Positions 8,321-17,683 of a DNA stretch of 51,159 nucleotides are shown one piece after another. The translations under genes were made by a program, and so were the position numbers. Source of the DNA: Lentisphaeria bacterium (lineage in GTDB: Bacteria; Verrucomicrobiota; Lentisphaeria; Victivallales; Victivallaceae). Position 1 is the stretch's first letter. Each line of letters opens with the position of its first letter. The DNA is taken from positions 1 to 51,159 of the forward strand of contig JAFTUS010000053.1 of the NCBI GenBank assembly GCA_017466125.1. Direction: 5' to 3'. The notes below the pieces were generated by a model, which worked only from the letters and a program-made list of their open reading frames with translations, searched no databases and was not told the origin of the DNA.

Positions 8321-8881
8321 ATGGATTTGGTCAACGTTGCGCAAAAAATCCGTCAACTCCGTTTGAAACAGCAGCTTACGGTGGATCAGCTTGCCGCAAG
8401 GAGCGGCTTGAGCAAAGGTTACATTTCACGGCTGGAAAACTTCCGTACCGGGGCTTCGCTGCGCGCCCTCAATCTGGTGGCGGCGGCACTCGGAGTGGAA
8501 ATGATCGAACTTTTCCGCAACGAAAACGCCTCTCCTGAATATGTGTTCGGGCACATCAACGAGGGGGAATTCATCGACCGCAACCAGGCCAAAGAGTACG
8601 GTATCAACTACTACGCTCTTGCCTTTGAAAAAACCGACCGGACGATGAATCCTTTTTTCATCGAATACCGCCCCAGCGACAAACAGCGGGAATTTCTCCA
8701 GCACGACAGTCAGGAGTTTTTTGTACTGCTCGAAGGTGAAATCGACTACATGATCGGCACACCCGAAAACGCCCGCCGGATGAAGAAAGGCGAAACCGTC
8801 TATCTGGACGCCCAACTCCCCCACGGGGTCCGCCTCGCCCCCAACTGCGAATACGCCGCCGCAATCGTGATTTACCATTAA
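8321..8881 (+). CDS. XRE-family regulator with C-terminal cupin domain
   Basis: The protein has 186 residues. The N-terminal helix-turn-helix spans about residues 8-65 (LRLKQQLTVDQLAARSGLS), and a cupin domain follows (about 110-186, with FVLLEGEIDYMIG and PHGVRLAPN). Such HTH-cupin proteins are one-component regulators whose cupin binds a small metabolite. It begins 1 bp after the dehydrogenase stop, so it is the last gene of the operon. I infer that it controls this operon, perhaps through the 9-bp direct repeats at 3137-3157. Confidence 0.85.
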   Translation: MDLVNVAQKIRQLRLKQQLTVDQLAARSGLSKGYISRLENFRTGASLRALNLVAAALGVEMIELFRNENASPEYVFGHINEGEFIDRNQAKEYGINYYALAFEKTDRTMNPFFIEYRPSDKQREFLQHDSQEFFVLLEGEIDYMIGTPENARRMKKGETVYLDAQLPHGVRLAPNCEYAAAIVIYH

Positions 8882-9061
8882 AACACGTTGCACAGCATAC
8901 ATGCAGCAAAGGTTGTCTGAAGGCATTTAGCTACGTTCAAAGCGAGACAGTTCCAAGCCCTTCAGCTTCCTCTCTGCCGACAGGTCTCATCCATTATCTG
9001 CACAAAAAGGAAACTCTTTATTATTCACAACTGCCGCAAACACTTCATCCGTATTGCACAA

Positions 9062-11440
9062 TTACTCAATTCCAAGCTGCCTCAAATTATCTTTGGCAAG
9101 TTTATAACCTTGTGCCGCCGCTTTTTTATACCATTCAATCGCCAGACTCAAATCCTTTTCTACGCCACGACCTCTCTCATAGCACAACCCCAAGCTATAC
9201 TGCGCATAGGCATCCCCCTGTTCGGCGGATTTGCGGTACCAGTACACAGTTTGTGTATAATCCTTGTCTACGCCACGACCAAAGTAATAGCAGTCCCCCA
9301 AGTTACCCTGCGCACGAGCATTCCCCTGTTCGGCGGATTTGCGGTACCAGTGCTCAGCTTGTGTATAATCCTCGTCTACGCCGCGACCTCTCTCATAGCA
9401 CCACCCCAAGCTATTCTGCGCTGCGGCATTCCCCTGTTCGGCGGATTTGCGGTACCAGTTCACGGCTTGTGTATAATCCGTGTCAACACCACGACCATAA
9501 TAATAGCACTCCCCCAAGCTATACTGCGCTGCGGCATTCCCATGTTCGGCGGATTTGCGGTACCAATACACAGCTTGTGTATAATCCTTGTCAACGCCTT
9601 GACCATTACAATAGCACTCCCCCAAGTTACACTGCGCACGAGCATTCCCCTGTTCGGCGGATTTGCGGTACCAGTGCACAGCTTGTGTATAATCCTTGTC
9701 AACGCCACGACCAAAGTTATAGCACAACCCCAAGTTATACTGCGCTGCGGCATCACCCTGTTCGGCGGATTTGCGGTACCAGTTCACGGCTTGTACAAAG
9801 TCTTTGGCTATACCCTCTCCTCGATAATAACATTCCCCCAAACTGTTCTGTGCGTCAGCGTCTCCCTGTTCGGCGGATTTGCGGTACCAGTGCACAGCTT
9901 GTGTCAAATCCTTTTCTACGCCGCGACCACTCTCATAGCACACCCCCAAGTTATTCTGCGCACCGGCCTGCCCCTGTTCGGCAGATTTGCGGTACCAATA
10001 CACTGCTTGTGTATAATCCTTATCTACGCCTTGACCATTATAATAGCACCTCCCCAAGTTAAACTGCGCATCGGCATCACCCTGTTCGGCGGATTTGCGG
10101 TACTTTCGCTCGGCTTCACTTGAATATTCTACTGTAGGCTGAAGCAGAACAGCTGGTTGGCTTGCTGAAGTGTAGCGCGAGACTGAATCATCTGAATGAA
10201 TTATCGCAATAAAAACAAAAACAACCAAAGCAACAACTGAGAAAATCAGATAAACAGCAGGAGTTTTTTTCTTTTTCCGGGGCTTTTCATTTGAAACGTC
10301 TGTTTCCGGCGGATTCACTGGCGGGGGCGTCACTGGCGTTTCTGGCTGCATTGTGTCTGTTTTGGGCGGAGGCGGTGTTTCCGCTTTTTCTTCTTCCCGG
10401 ATGGCTTTTGCAAACTGCGTACAATTTTCAAAACGATCTTGTGCTTTTTTGCTCATTGCTTTTTTTATGGCAAGCCATGCGTTTTCTGAAATGCCTTCGA
10501 TTTCTTCCGGTTCATCGTTTATAACGGCGGAACGGAGGACTTCAAAATTATCTGCTTCAAAGGGCAGATGTCCGGCGAGCATTTCGTAGGTCAGCACTGC
10601 CAGCGCGTATTGGTCGGAAGCAGGGCGGGGATATTGGGCTTTGAACTGTTCCGGCGGCATATAATTGGGCGTGCCGCTGGTGTTGGCGGCGTTGAACGAA
10701 AGATTGGTCATCGTGGAACGCACTTTGGATGCCAAGCCGAAATCCAATACTTTCACGTTTCCATTTTCATCGACCTTGATATTGGCGGGCTTGATATCCC
10801 GGTGCAGGATTTTCTGACTGTGGGCGTAATCCAATGCAGAAGCGATTTGAGCAACGATTTTGCATACTTCGTCAAATTCGGGCTTGCCCTTTTTCCGCAG
10901 CCAGCTTGCGAGACTTTGCCCCGGGGCGTACTCCATCATGAGGTAGTAGGCTCCGTATTCATCCCGGTCCAGAAAGTCGGCGCCAGCGATATTGGGGTGT
11001 TTCAGATTGTGGACCATCTGAAAGTTGCTCCGGATCGCCTCCATGGATTCATCGTCACGGGCAATTTCAGGAGGAACCGTTTTCAGCGCATACTGCACCC
11101 CGGAAATCTGATCTTCGCACTTAAAGACCATTCCCATCGCTCCGGCACCCAGCCGCTCTGTGAGGATATAACGCTTCAGCACCAGATCACCAACGCGCAA
11201 ATCTCCCCTTTCCAGGCGGACGTGGGCATTGGGCTTTGTGGCATCAAAATCATCCTTGTTGTCGGCAGCATCGCTGTTGCGGAACCGTTTTCCGGGAAGA
11301 GTTGCATCCAAATCAGCAACAGTTTCTTGCTTCGGAATAACAAAATGCTTTCCGCAAACCTCGCAACTGATTTTTCTGCCAGCCAGACTGTCGTCCAGCT
11401 CATATTTTGTATCACACTGTGGACAATTAAACTTCAACAT
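9062..11440 (-). CDS. zinc-ribbon Ser/Thr protein kinase with periplasmic Sel1 repeats
   Basis: The protein has 792 residues in a clear order: an N-terminal zinc ribbon (C6-C9 and C26-C29), a Hanks-type kinase (about 90-350), a Pro-rich Lys-rich linker, one membrane helix (about 396-414), then nine 36-residue Sel1 repeats (447-770) and a partial tenth. The kinase looks active: glycine-rich loop GAGAMG, ATP lysine K120, HRD at 213-215 and DFG at 233-235. The kinase should be cytoplasmic and the Sel1 array outside, as a ligand- or protein-binding sensor. The repeats are almost identical to each other. It stands alone with its own promoter; substrates are unknown. Confidence 0.9.
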   Translation of the reverse strand: MLKFNCPQCDTKYELDDSLAGRKISCEVCGKHFVIPKQETVADLDATLPGKRFRNSDAADNKDDFDATKPNAHVRLERGDLRVGDLVLKRYILTERLGAGAMGMVFKCEDQISGVQYALKTVPPEIARDDESMEAIRSNFQMVHNLKHPNIAGADFLDRDEYGAYYLMMEYAPGQSLASWLRKKGKPEFDEVCKIVAQIASALDYAHSQKILHRDIKPANIKVDENGNVKVLDFGLASKVRSTMTNLSFNAANTSGTPNYMPPEQFKAQYPRPASDQYALAVLTYEMLAGHLPFEADNFEVLRSAVINDEPEEIEGISENAWLAIKKAMSKKAQDRFENCTQFAKAIREEEKAETPPPPKTDTMQPETPVTPPPVNPPETDVSNEKPRKKKKTPAVYLIFSVVALVVFVFIAIIHSDDSVSRYTSASQPAVLLQPTVEYSSEAERKYRKSAEQGDADAQFNLGRCYYNGQGVDKDYTQAVYWYRKSAEQGQAGAQNNLGVCYESGRGVEKDLTQAVHWYRKSAEQGDADAQNSLGECYYRGEGIAKDFVQAVNWYRKSAEQGDAAAQYNLGLCYNFGRGVDKDYTQAVHWYRKSAEQGNARAQCNLGECYCNGQGVDKDYTQAVYWYRKSAEHGNAAAQYSLGECYYYGRGVDTDYTQAVNWYRKSAEQGNAAAQNSLGWCYERGRGVDEDYTQAEHWYRKSAEQGNARAQGNLGDCYYFGRGVDKDYTQTVYWYRKSAEQGDAYAQYSLGLCYERGRGVEKDLSLAIEWYKKAAAQGYKLAKDNLRQLGIE
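9131..10102 (-). repeat. nine tandem 108-bp repeats (Sel1 units)
   Basis: Nine consecutive 108-bp units, each encoding one 36-residue Sel1 motif (YRKSAEQG..AQ..LG.CY..G.GV.KDYTQAV.W). The central segment CTGTTCGGCGGATTTGCGGT (plus strand) recurs with at most small changes. Such close similarity suggests recent expansion or gene conversion, so copy number may vary and assembly here may be fragile. Confidence 0.9.
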
Positions 11441-11484
11441 TTCCCGGCATCTCTTTATTTTTCAAATGTTTTACCAATTTTCTT

Positions 11485-11513
11485 AATATAACAGCAGGGA
11501 GTTGTTTTGTCAA
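11485..11513 (-). promoter_or_regulatory. promoter of the Sel1 kinase gene
   Basis: On the minus strand TTGACA (11513-11508), 17 bp, TATATT (11490-11485), then AAG. It lies about 45 bp before the kinase start and separates this gene from the glycogen operon. Confidence 0.7.
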
Positions 11514-11533
11514 ATAATAATTACCGGAAATAA

Positions 11534-13525
11534 TTACTTTAAAAGCCTTTTCAGCACCAGGGCGGTGCGGCTGGGCAGATAGAGTTTCAGAAAGGTTCCG
11601 GAGGTTTGCTGCAAGGCGAAATATCTCTGTCCCGGTGTGCGGAGGGCATGACCGCCAAACTCCGCCGCATCACTGTCCAACACCGTCTCAAATACGTAAG
11701 GACGCACCTCCAGCGGGTAATCACTTACGGAGTTGCAGGGGTGGAAATTGAAGATAAAATAGTAATCGTTCCGTTCAAAAGCGATGATTTTTGCATTATC
11801 ATCGACTTTCAAATGCTGTACATTGGCTTCATAAAAACCGGGTGTACTCAAAATTTGCATCATCTCCCTGTCAAAACGGTTCAAAAACTGAAAACGCAAT
11901 CCGGGATCATCCGCCAATGACCACTGACGGCGGGCATGGTCACAACTCCAATTATTTCCCTCACGGGGAAAGTCGATCCATTCCGGATGACCGAACTCGT
12001 TGCCCATGAAATTCAAATAACCGTTTCCGGCGGCGGCTCCGGTCGCCAACCGAGCCATTTTATGCAAAGCAACCGCACGATCGACCGCCATATTCTGCGA
12101 ACCCTTGTGCATAGAGTCATACATGGCAGCCCCCGCCAGACGGAAAATCGCCGTCTGCCCCCCGACGATCGCCTGATCGTGACACTCCACATAACTGACG
12201 GAACGTTCATCTTTCCGGCGGTTGGTCAATTCGTGGAGCAGTTGAAACATATTCCAGTTTTCATCGGGAATATCAAAAAGTTTGAACCAGAAATCCGTCA
12301 CCCCCATCGCCATACGGTAATCAAACCCGATCCCCCCCTGTTCCGCAGGGGCGGCAAGTCCGGGCATACCGCTGACATCTTCAGCTATCGTTACCGCATC
12401 AGGACGGATCTCGTGAATGACCTTGTTGGCAAGGGTCAAGTAGGTGATCGCCTCCACATCCACACTGTCATCAAAATACTGATGATACCCGGTGAAGTTC
12501 ATATTCAGCCCGTGATGATGATACATCATACTGGTCACACCGTCAAAGCGGAAACCGTCAATATGATACTCCTCAAGCCAGTAACGGCAGTTGGAAAGCA
12601 GAAAATGCAGCACCCATGGGTCGTTGTAATTGAAGCAGAGAGAGTCCCATGCACTGTGTTCCCCCCTCGCCCCGTCATGAAAATAGGTACTGCGGCTGCC
12701 GTCGATGCGGGCAAGCCCCTCCAACTCATTTTTCACAGCGTGGGAGTGAACCAGATCAATAATGACCCGCAACCCCATTCCGTGCGCAGTATCGACCAGT
12801 TCTTTGAACTCGTCCGGCGTACCGAAACGGGAAGATACTGCAAAGAAATTTGCCACATGATAACCGAAACTTCCGTAATAAGGATGTTCCATGACCGCCA
12901 TCAGCTGAACGGTATTATATCCCGCTTCGGCAATACGGGGCAGGATCTTTTCCGTATATTCACGAAACGTTCCGACTTTTGCCTCCTCCTGCGCCATTCC
13001 TACATGGGACTCATAGATCAGAGGGCTTTCCGGCTTCGGGGGGATCGGATTTTTGAAATGGTAGGGTTTCTCCGGCTGCCAGACTTTGGCACAGAAAAGT
13101 TTGGTATTCTCATCCTGTACCACATAACGGGCAAATGCCGGAATACGGTTTCCCTCCCCGCCATGCCATGTAACGTGCATCAGATAGTGCATACCGTGAC
13201 GGAAGGTATCTGCCGGGAAACGCCCCTGCCAGATACCGCCGCAGCATTTCAACGAAAACTCCGGACGGACTTCCCAGTTGGAAAAATCCCCGATCAGCGT
13301 AATACTTTCTGCATGAGGCGCATATTCAAAAAATTGCCATTCGCTGCCATCGAAAACAAGATCGGGCGAATTGAGAGCAGACTCCGCAAGAGTTGCACCG
13401 GGAGGTGTCAGAATTTTCTCCATTTCTTCTGCCATCCTGCGGCGTTTTTCCAGCTGCGGCTGAAATTCATTCAACCACGGATCTGCTTTCAGCGGCAGCG
13501 GCTCATTTTTCAAACGGGGAATCAT
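11534..13525 (-). CDS. glgB: 1,4-alpha-glucan (glycogen) branching enzyme, GH13
   Basis: The protein has 663 residues: a CBM48-type N-terminal domain (about 60-150, ITLIGDFSNWEV), a GH13 barrel and a C-terminal beta domain. The catalytic residues are readable: nucleophile D328 (DGFRFDGV), acid/base E382 (IAEDVSGMP) and stabiliser D450 (VECHDQ). It makes alpha-1,6 branches in glycogen. The barrel segments (YESHVGMAQEE, YYGSFGYHVANFFAVSSRFG) look more like the eukaryotic/cyanobacterial-type branching enzymes than the E. coli GlgB type. GGAGG lies 5 nt upstream of the ATG. It is the last gene of the operon, 16 bp behind glgA. Confidence 0.92.
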   Translation of the reverse strand: MIPRLKNEPLPLKADPWLNEFQPQLEKRRRMAEEMEKILTPPGATLAESALNSPDLVFDGSEWQFFEYAPHAESITLIGDFSNWEVRPEFSLKCCGGIWQGRFPADTFRHGMHYLMHVTWHGGEGNRIPAFARYVVQDENTKLFCAKVWQPEKPYHFKNPIPPKPESPLIYESHVGMAQEEAKVGTFREYTEKILPRIAEAGYNTVQLMAVMEHPYYGSFGYHVANFFAVSSRFGTPDEFKELVDTAHGMGLRVIIDLVHSHAVKNELEGLARIDGSRSTYFHDGARGEHSAWDSLCFNYNDPWVLHFLLSNCRYWLEEYHIDGFRFDGVTSMMYHHHGLNMNFTGYHQYFDDSVDVEAITYLTLANKVIHEIRPDAVTIAEDVSGMPGLAAPAEQGGIGFDYRMAMGVTDFWFKLFDIPDENWNMFQLLHELTNRRKDERSVSYVECHDQAIVGGQTAIFRLAGAAMYDSMHKGSQNMAVDRAVALHKMARLATGAAAGNGYLNFMGNEFGHPEWIDFPREGNNWSCDHARRQWSLADDPGLRFQFLNRFDREMMQILSTPGFYEANVQHLKVDDNAKIIAFERNDYYFIFNFHPCNSVSDYPLEVRPYVFETVLDSDAAEFGGHALRTPGQRYFALQQTSGTFLKLYLPSRTALVLKRLLK

Positions 13526-13541
13526 TCATCCCTCCCGTAAA

Positions 13542-15059
13542 TCAGTCCACGATCAAAGGACGTGCCAGCATACTTTCGTAAATCTTGATGTACTCCTGAG
13601 CAGTCACATCGTGATTGAAACGGTCTTTTGCCTGACACATGATGCGGGAAATGGCGGCATTTTTCTTCTCTTCCGGAGAGTTGAAGAAGCGCATAGCCTC
13701 ATCGACCGCCCACATAAGTCCCTGCGGATCGTAGTGATCAAACCGGAAACCGTTGCCGAAATCACCTTCATAACTCAGGTGTTCCACCGTATCGTGGAGA
13801 CCGCCGGTATTGTGAACCACCGGCAGACTTCCGTAATACTGACAGGTCATCTGCGGCAGACCGCACGGTTCAAAGAGAGAGGGCATCAGCACAAAGTCCG
13901 ACGCGGCAAAGCCGAGACGTGAAAGTCCTTCATCAAAATCGCAGACCGTGACACGATCGTAGAAATCGTGCATGGCAACAATGTCGTGGAACACTTTCTG
14001 ATAACTGCCGTTGGCGACAATGGCGATCTGCAGTTTCTGATCCCAGTATTTATGAACCATGTTGTAGAGGATGTCCGACAACAGCGAACACCCTTTCTGC
14101 ACCGGGTCGAGACGTGAGGGCCAGAAGAAGATCGGCGCATTCTGATCGACTTCCAGACCGGTTCTTGCCTGAAATGCGATTTTATTGACCTTTTTTGCCT
14201 GTGCCGCAGTTTCGGCATTGTATTTCACTTCCAGATACGGGTCGGTTTCCGGATTGCAATCTTCGTCGGGGGAGTTGAGAATACCCGTGGCACAACCGGC
14301 ATAATACTTGCCCGCCATTTCCTGACGGATGTTGTCCGGCACGAAAGGATGCCAGCCGTCTACGATCTCTTTCAGAAACGTGGGGCTGACCGTATTGATG
14401 AAGTGTGCGCCGAAAATCCCGCTGGCAAGCATATCGACCTGATTGGTGGAGCGGCTCTCCTCATAGTTGAAAGGCGGCCGTTCATAATAGAGTCCCTGCC
14501 AGAAGGGGGCGGCGTCGATGCCGCGGTCTTCGATCGCATCGAGCGTGGCTTTCTGCGTATGGATATTGTGTACCGTGAACAGACAGGGGATCCCCATGCG
14601 GCGGGCGGCGGCGGGGATCAAACCGGTCATCCAGTCGTTGCAGTGGATCAAGTCCGGCTTGACTTCCGGAATGATATTGTTGATCACTTCGCGCTGAAAC
14701 GCCATTGCCTGCCGGAAACTGTCTCCGGCATAGTTGCTGTATACCGTATCACGATAGTAGAAAATACGGTCCTCCGCCAGATGGATGCGGCTGTTGTGGA
14801 GGTGGTTCATATAGACGCGCAGTTCATCGCTGATGAGTTTGCCGACGTCGATGTGGAACATGCGCCGGTAGTGCGGCAAAGCAACATGAACATCCGCCCC
14901 CTGACGGAAAAGAGCCCCGACCAGAGAAGCGGAAACGTCCGCCAGACCGCCGGCTTTTGCCCGCAGGATGTTACCCATATTGCCCATGCCTTCCGGCAGG
15001 TATGTGATTTCCGGTGTTACGACCAGAATTCTCGGATTGCTCTTTTTCAACTTTTTCAT
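13542..15059 (-). CDS. glgA: glycogen/starch synthase, GT5
   Basis: The protein has 505 residues. The GT5 N-terminal motif KAGGLADVSASLVGAL (about 35-50) binds the sugar nucleotide; HCNDWMTGLIPA and the C-terminal MPSLFEPCGLPQMTCQYYGSLPVV segment belong to the same family. It extends alpha-1,4-glucan from ADP- or UDP-glucose. A stretch of extra residues between the start and KAGGLADV (EITYLPEGMGNMGNILRA) is more like animal-type or PVC/Bacteroidetes-type synthases than E. coli GlgA. It sits between glgP and glgB in one operon. No glgC was seen in this window, so the sugar donor is open. Confidence 0.9.
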   Translation of the reverse strand: MKKLKKSNPRILVVTPEITYLPEGMGNMGNILRAKAGGLADVSASLVGALFRQGADVHVALPHYRRMFHIDVGKLISDELRVYMNHLHNSRIHLAEDRIFYYRDTVYSNYAGDSFRQAMAFQREVINNIIPEVKPDLIHCNDWMTGLIPAAARRMGIPCLFTVHNIHTQKATLDAIEDRGIDAAPFWQGLYYERPPFNYEESRSTNQVDMLASGIFGAHFINTVSPTFLKEIVDGWHPFVPDNIRQEMAGKYYAGCATGILNSPDEDCNPETDPYLEVKYNAETAAQAKKVNKIAFQARTGLEVDQNAPIFFWPSRLDPVQKGCSLLSDILYNMVHKYWDQKLQIAIVANGSYQKVFHDIVAMHDFYDRVTVCDFDEGLSRLGFAASDFVLMPSLFEPCGLPQMTCQYYGSLPVVHNTGGLHDTVEHLSYEGDFGNGFRFDHYDPQGLMWAVDEAMRFFNSPEEKKNAAISRIMCQAKDRFNHDVTAQEYIKIYESMLARPLIVD

Positions 15060-15086
15060 CGGGATCTCTTTTCTGTCACATTTTCT

Positions 15087-17618
15087 TTATTTGGGCCAGC
15101 AGACGAAACCGGGGATGCTGTTATCCCAGTCGGTTCCGCTTGCCTTGATACGTGCGGTCAAACCGAAACGTCCGGCAAACGTGCAAGTGACATTGCCGCT
15201 GTATTCGTAATTTCCGTCACCGAGTTCCTTGACCATTTCCAGTTTGGCGGAACTGCTTTCAAGGATCTCATTGTGGGCGTTCACCGTACCGAAATAGGCT
15301 TCGACTTCGACCTCTGCGGGAGTAAGATCCCCCAGATAGACCTGCGACGTGACACGGAAGGTGTCTCCGACGTGAAGATCGGTCAGCGGACGATCCGCAA
15401 CGGGTGAAGTGACATGAAGTCTTCCGGCATAGAAATTGGCTTCGAGCCGCTGTTTTTCATCCCGGAGTTTGCGGGCGTAAGCGGCATTGTCATGCGTCAA
15501 TTCCTGATAGGCTTCGCGGGCGGGACGGTAGAACATATTTTCATAATCATCGACCATACGGGTACTGGAAAATTCTCCCAGACCGGTGATAATGGACTCT
15601 TTCATGTAATTGATCCAGCGCAGCGGCAGATCGTGTCCCTGACGCTCGTAGAAACAGGGAATGATCTCGTTTTCGAGCAGATTGAAGAGTGCCTGGGACT
15701 CGTAATTATCCCGGTCTTCATCTTCGGTATAGTAATCATTTCCTTCGATCGCCCAGCCGTTTCTGCCGTTGTAGCCTTCAGCCCACCAGCCGTCGAGAAT
15801 ACTGCAGTTCACAACGCCGTTGACGGCGGCTTTCATGCCGGAAGTGCCACTGGCTTCCTGCGGACGGCGGGGGGTATTCAGCCACACATCAACGCCCTGC
15901 ACCAGACTGCGTGCCATACCGATATCGTAGTTTTCAAGGAAAAGCAGACGGTCAAGCACACCTTCGCGTTCGGCAAAATGGATCAACTCCTGAATAAGCC
16001 GTTTGCCGCCGTCATCGGCGGGGTGGGCTTTACCGGCAAAGATGAACTGGATCGGACGGGTAGAGTCTTTCAGAAGAGCGATAAGCCGTTCGGCGTTGCG
16101 CAGCAGAAGAGTTCCCCGTTTGTAGGTCGCAAAACGGCGGGCGAAACCGATGGTAAGCACATCGGGGTCAAGCACGTTCTGTTTCTGAGCGGCGGGATTT
16201 CCGACGTAGCGGTAGTTCCCTTTGAGCAGTTTTCTGGCGCGGCGCACCAGCGACTGCCGGGAGAGTTCGTGAACCATCCAGAGTTCATCATCCGGAATGG
16301 CGTGGACCGCCTCGGCAAGAGCGGCACTGTCGGGATTGGTCGCCCAGTTTGCGGGCAGATAACGGTCGTACAGCGAGAAAAGTCTGCTGGAGACCCAGGA
16401 GGAACAATGCACACCGTTGGTGATGTGTTTGATCGGAACTTCAGAGACCGAACGCTGCGGCCAGAGATTTTTCCACATATCGCGTGCGACTTCGCCGTGC
16501 AGGGCACTGACGCCGTTGCTGTAATTGGCGAGCCGCAGACCGAGAACGGTCATGGACATTTCAGAAGCGTTGCCGCGGTTGCCGATCGGAATACCCCAGC
16601 GGATCACCCGGTCAACGTCCAGATGCGCTTCTTTTGCGAAAACTTCAAGATACGGCCGCACCAGACCGATGTCAAAGACTTCGTTGCCCGCCGGAACGGG
16701 GGTGTGGGTCGTAAAGATGTTGGAACGCCAGACCGCTTCAAGCGCGACGCCGGGTTCGTACCCCTGATCGTTGACCAGATGAGCGATACGGGCAAGCGAG
16801 AGAAATCCGGCATGACCTTCGTTCATGTGGCAGACGCTGGGTTCATATCCCATGGCGACCAGAGCCTTGAAGCCGCCGATGCCCAGCAGCAGTTCCTGAT
16901 GCAGACGCATCCGCTTGTCGCCGCCGTAGAGACGCCATGAAACTTCCCGCAGATCGGGATCGTTCTGGGGGATCTCTGTATCGAGCAGTACCAGCGGCAC
17001 ATTGCCGACGGGCAGCACCCAGACCGCGGCGTAAAGGTCACGGTTCACCAGACGGATGCGGATCGTCACTTCGTTGCCCTGTTTGTCGTGCGCACGGCTG
17101 ATGGGCAGATCGTGGATCTCCGAAACGGGATAGTGTTCGATCTGCCAGCCGTTGCGGTCGAGCACCTGACGGAAATAGCCCTGACGGTAGAGCAGACCGA
17201 CTGCGACCAGCGGCAGTTCCATGTCGGAAGCGGCCTTGAGGTGGTCACCGGCAAGAACACCGAGACCGCCGGAGAAGATCGGAATGCTTTCGTGGATGCC
17301 GAATTCCAGAGAGAAGTAGGCGATGGAACGCTTGTCCACCTCTTCTTCGGGAACCTGACGGTTGAACTCTTCCGCGACCAGTTTCATCTTTTTCAGGAAA
17401 GCGCGGTCTTTTGCCAGTTCTTCCAGACGTTCCTGTGAAATGGAGCGCAGAAATGTTTTGGCGTTGCCGTTGACTTCCCGCCAGAGATTGGGGTTGATAC
17501 GGACAAAAAGTTCGATGGCGGCGGGGTGCCAGCACCACCAGATGTTATTGGAAAGAGTTTCCAGAAATGCGAGTTCTTTGGGGATATGCGGCCCCACGTT
17601 GTAAAGTTGAAATTCCAT
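15087..17618 (-). CDS. glgP: alpha-glucan (glycogen) phosphorylase, GT35
   Basis: The protein has 843 residues, a length typical of the shorter prokaryotic phosphorylases with an N-terminal DUF3417-type segment (SNNIWWCWHPAAIELF). The pyridoxal-phosphate lysine is K596 within EASGTSGMKAAVNG. The phosphorylase core shows YFSLEFGIHESIPIFSGGLG and HMNEGHAGFLSLAR. It releases glucose 1-phosphate from glycogen. The last roughly 100 residues form an additional beta-rich domain. The ribosome-binding site is weak (AAAGAA). Degradative glgP lies between the CBM48 gene and the synthetic genes, so synthesis and breakdown are co-transcribed. Confidence 0.92.
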   Translation of the reverse strand: MEFQLYNVGPHIPKELAFLETLSNNIWWCWHPAAIELFVRINPNLWREVNGNAKTFLRSISQERLEELAKDRAFLKKMKLVAEEFNRQVPEEEVDKRSIAYFSLEFGIHESIPIFSGGLGVLAGDHLKAASDMELPLVAVGLLYRQGYFRQVLDRNGWQIEHYPVSEIHDLPISRAHDKQGNEVTIRIRLVNRDLYAAVWVLPVGNVPLVLLDTEIPQNDPDLREVSWRLYGGDKRMRLHQELLLGIGGFKALVAMGYEPSVCHMNEGHAGFLSLARIAHLVNDQGYEPGVALEAVWRSNIFTTHTPVPAGNEVFDIGLVRPYLEVFAKEAHLDVDRVIRWGIPIGNRGNASEMSMTVLGLRLANYSNGVSALHGEVARDMWKNLWPQRSVSEVPIKHITNGVHCSSWVSSRLFSLYDRYLPANWATNPDSAALAEAVHAIPDDELWMVHELSRQSLVRRARKLLKGNYRYVGNPAAQKQNVLDPDVLTIGFARRFATYKRGTLLLRNAERLIALLKDSTRPIQFIFAGKAHPADDGGKRLIQELIHFAEREGVLDRLLFLENYDIGMARSLVQGVDVWLNTPRRPQEASGTSGMKAAVNGVVNCSILDGWWAEGYNGRNGWAIEGNDYYTEDEDRDNYESQALFNLLENEIIPCFYERQGHDLPLRWINYMKESIITGLGEFSSTRMVDDYENMFYRPAREAYQELTHDNAAYARKLRDEKQRLEANFYAGRLHVTSPVADRPLTDLHVGDTFRVTSQVYLGDLTPAEVEVEAYFGTVNAHNEILESSSAKLEMVKELGDGNYEYSGNVTCTFAGRFGLTARIKASGTDWDNSIPGFVCWPK

Positions 17619-17640
17619 TGTATTCTTTCATTCTGTTTGC

Positions 17641-17658
17641 GGGGAAAACAAATTCCCC
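17641..17658 (-). other. intercistronic hairpin before glgP
   Basis: A perfect 6-bp stem (GGGGAA/TTCCCC) with a 6-nt loop lies in the 65-bp gap between the CBM48 gene and glgP. No T-run follows, so it is more likely an mRNA processing or stability element than a terminator. Confidence 0.4.
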
Positions 17659-17683
17659 TGATGTAATATCTGTATATGAAACT

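Noticed and set aside
8882..9061. Possible RNA gene or terminator in the convergent gap
   Set aside because: Only a weak GCAT-2-ATGC palindrome without a T-run; nothing supportable.
9131..10102. CRISPR-like periodic repeats
   Set aside because: The 108-bp period is a multiple of three and encodes Sel1 units; there are no short repeats with unique spacers.
9110..10123. Long plus-strand frames over the Sel1 repeats
   Set aside because: A 108-bp repeat keeps all frames open alike; the minus frame encodes kinase and Sel1 motifs.
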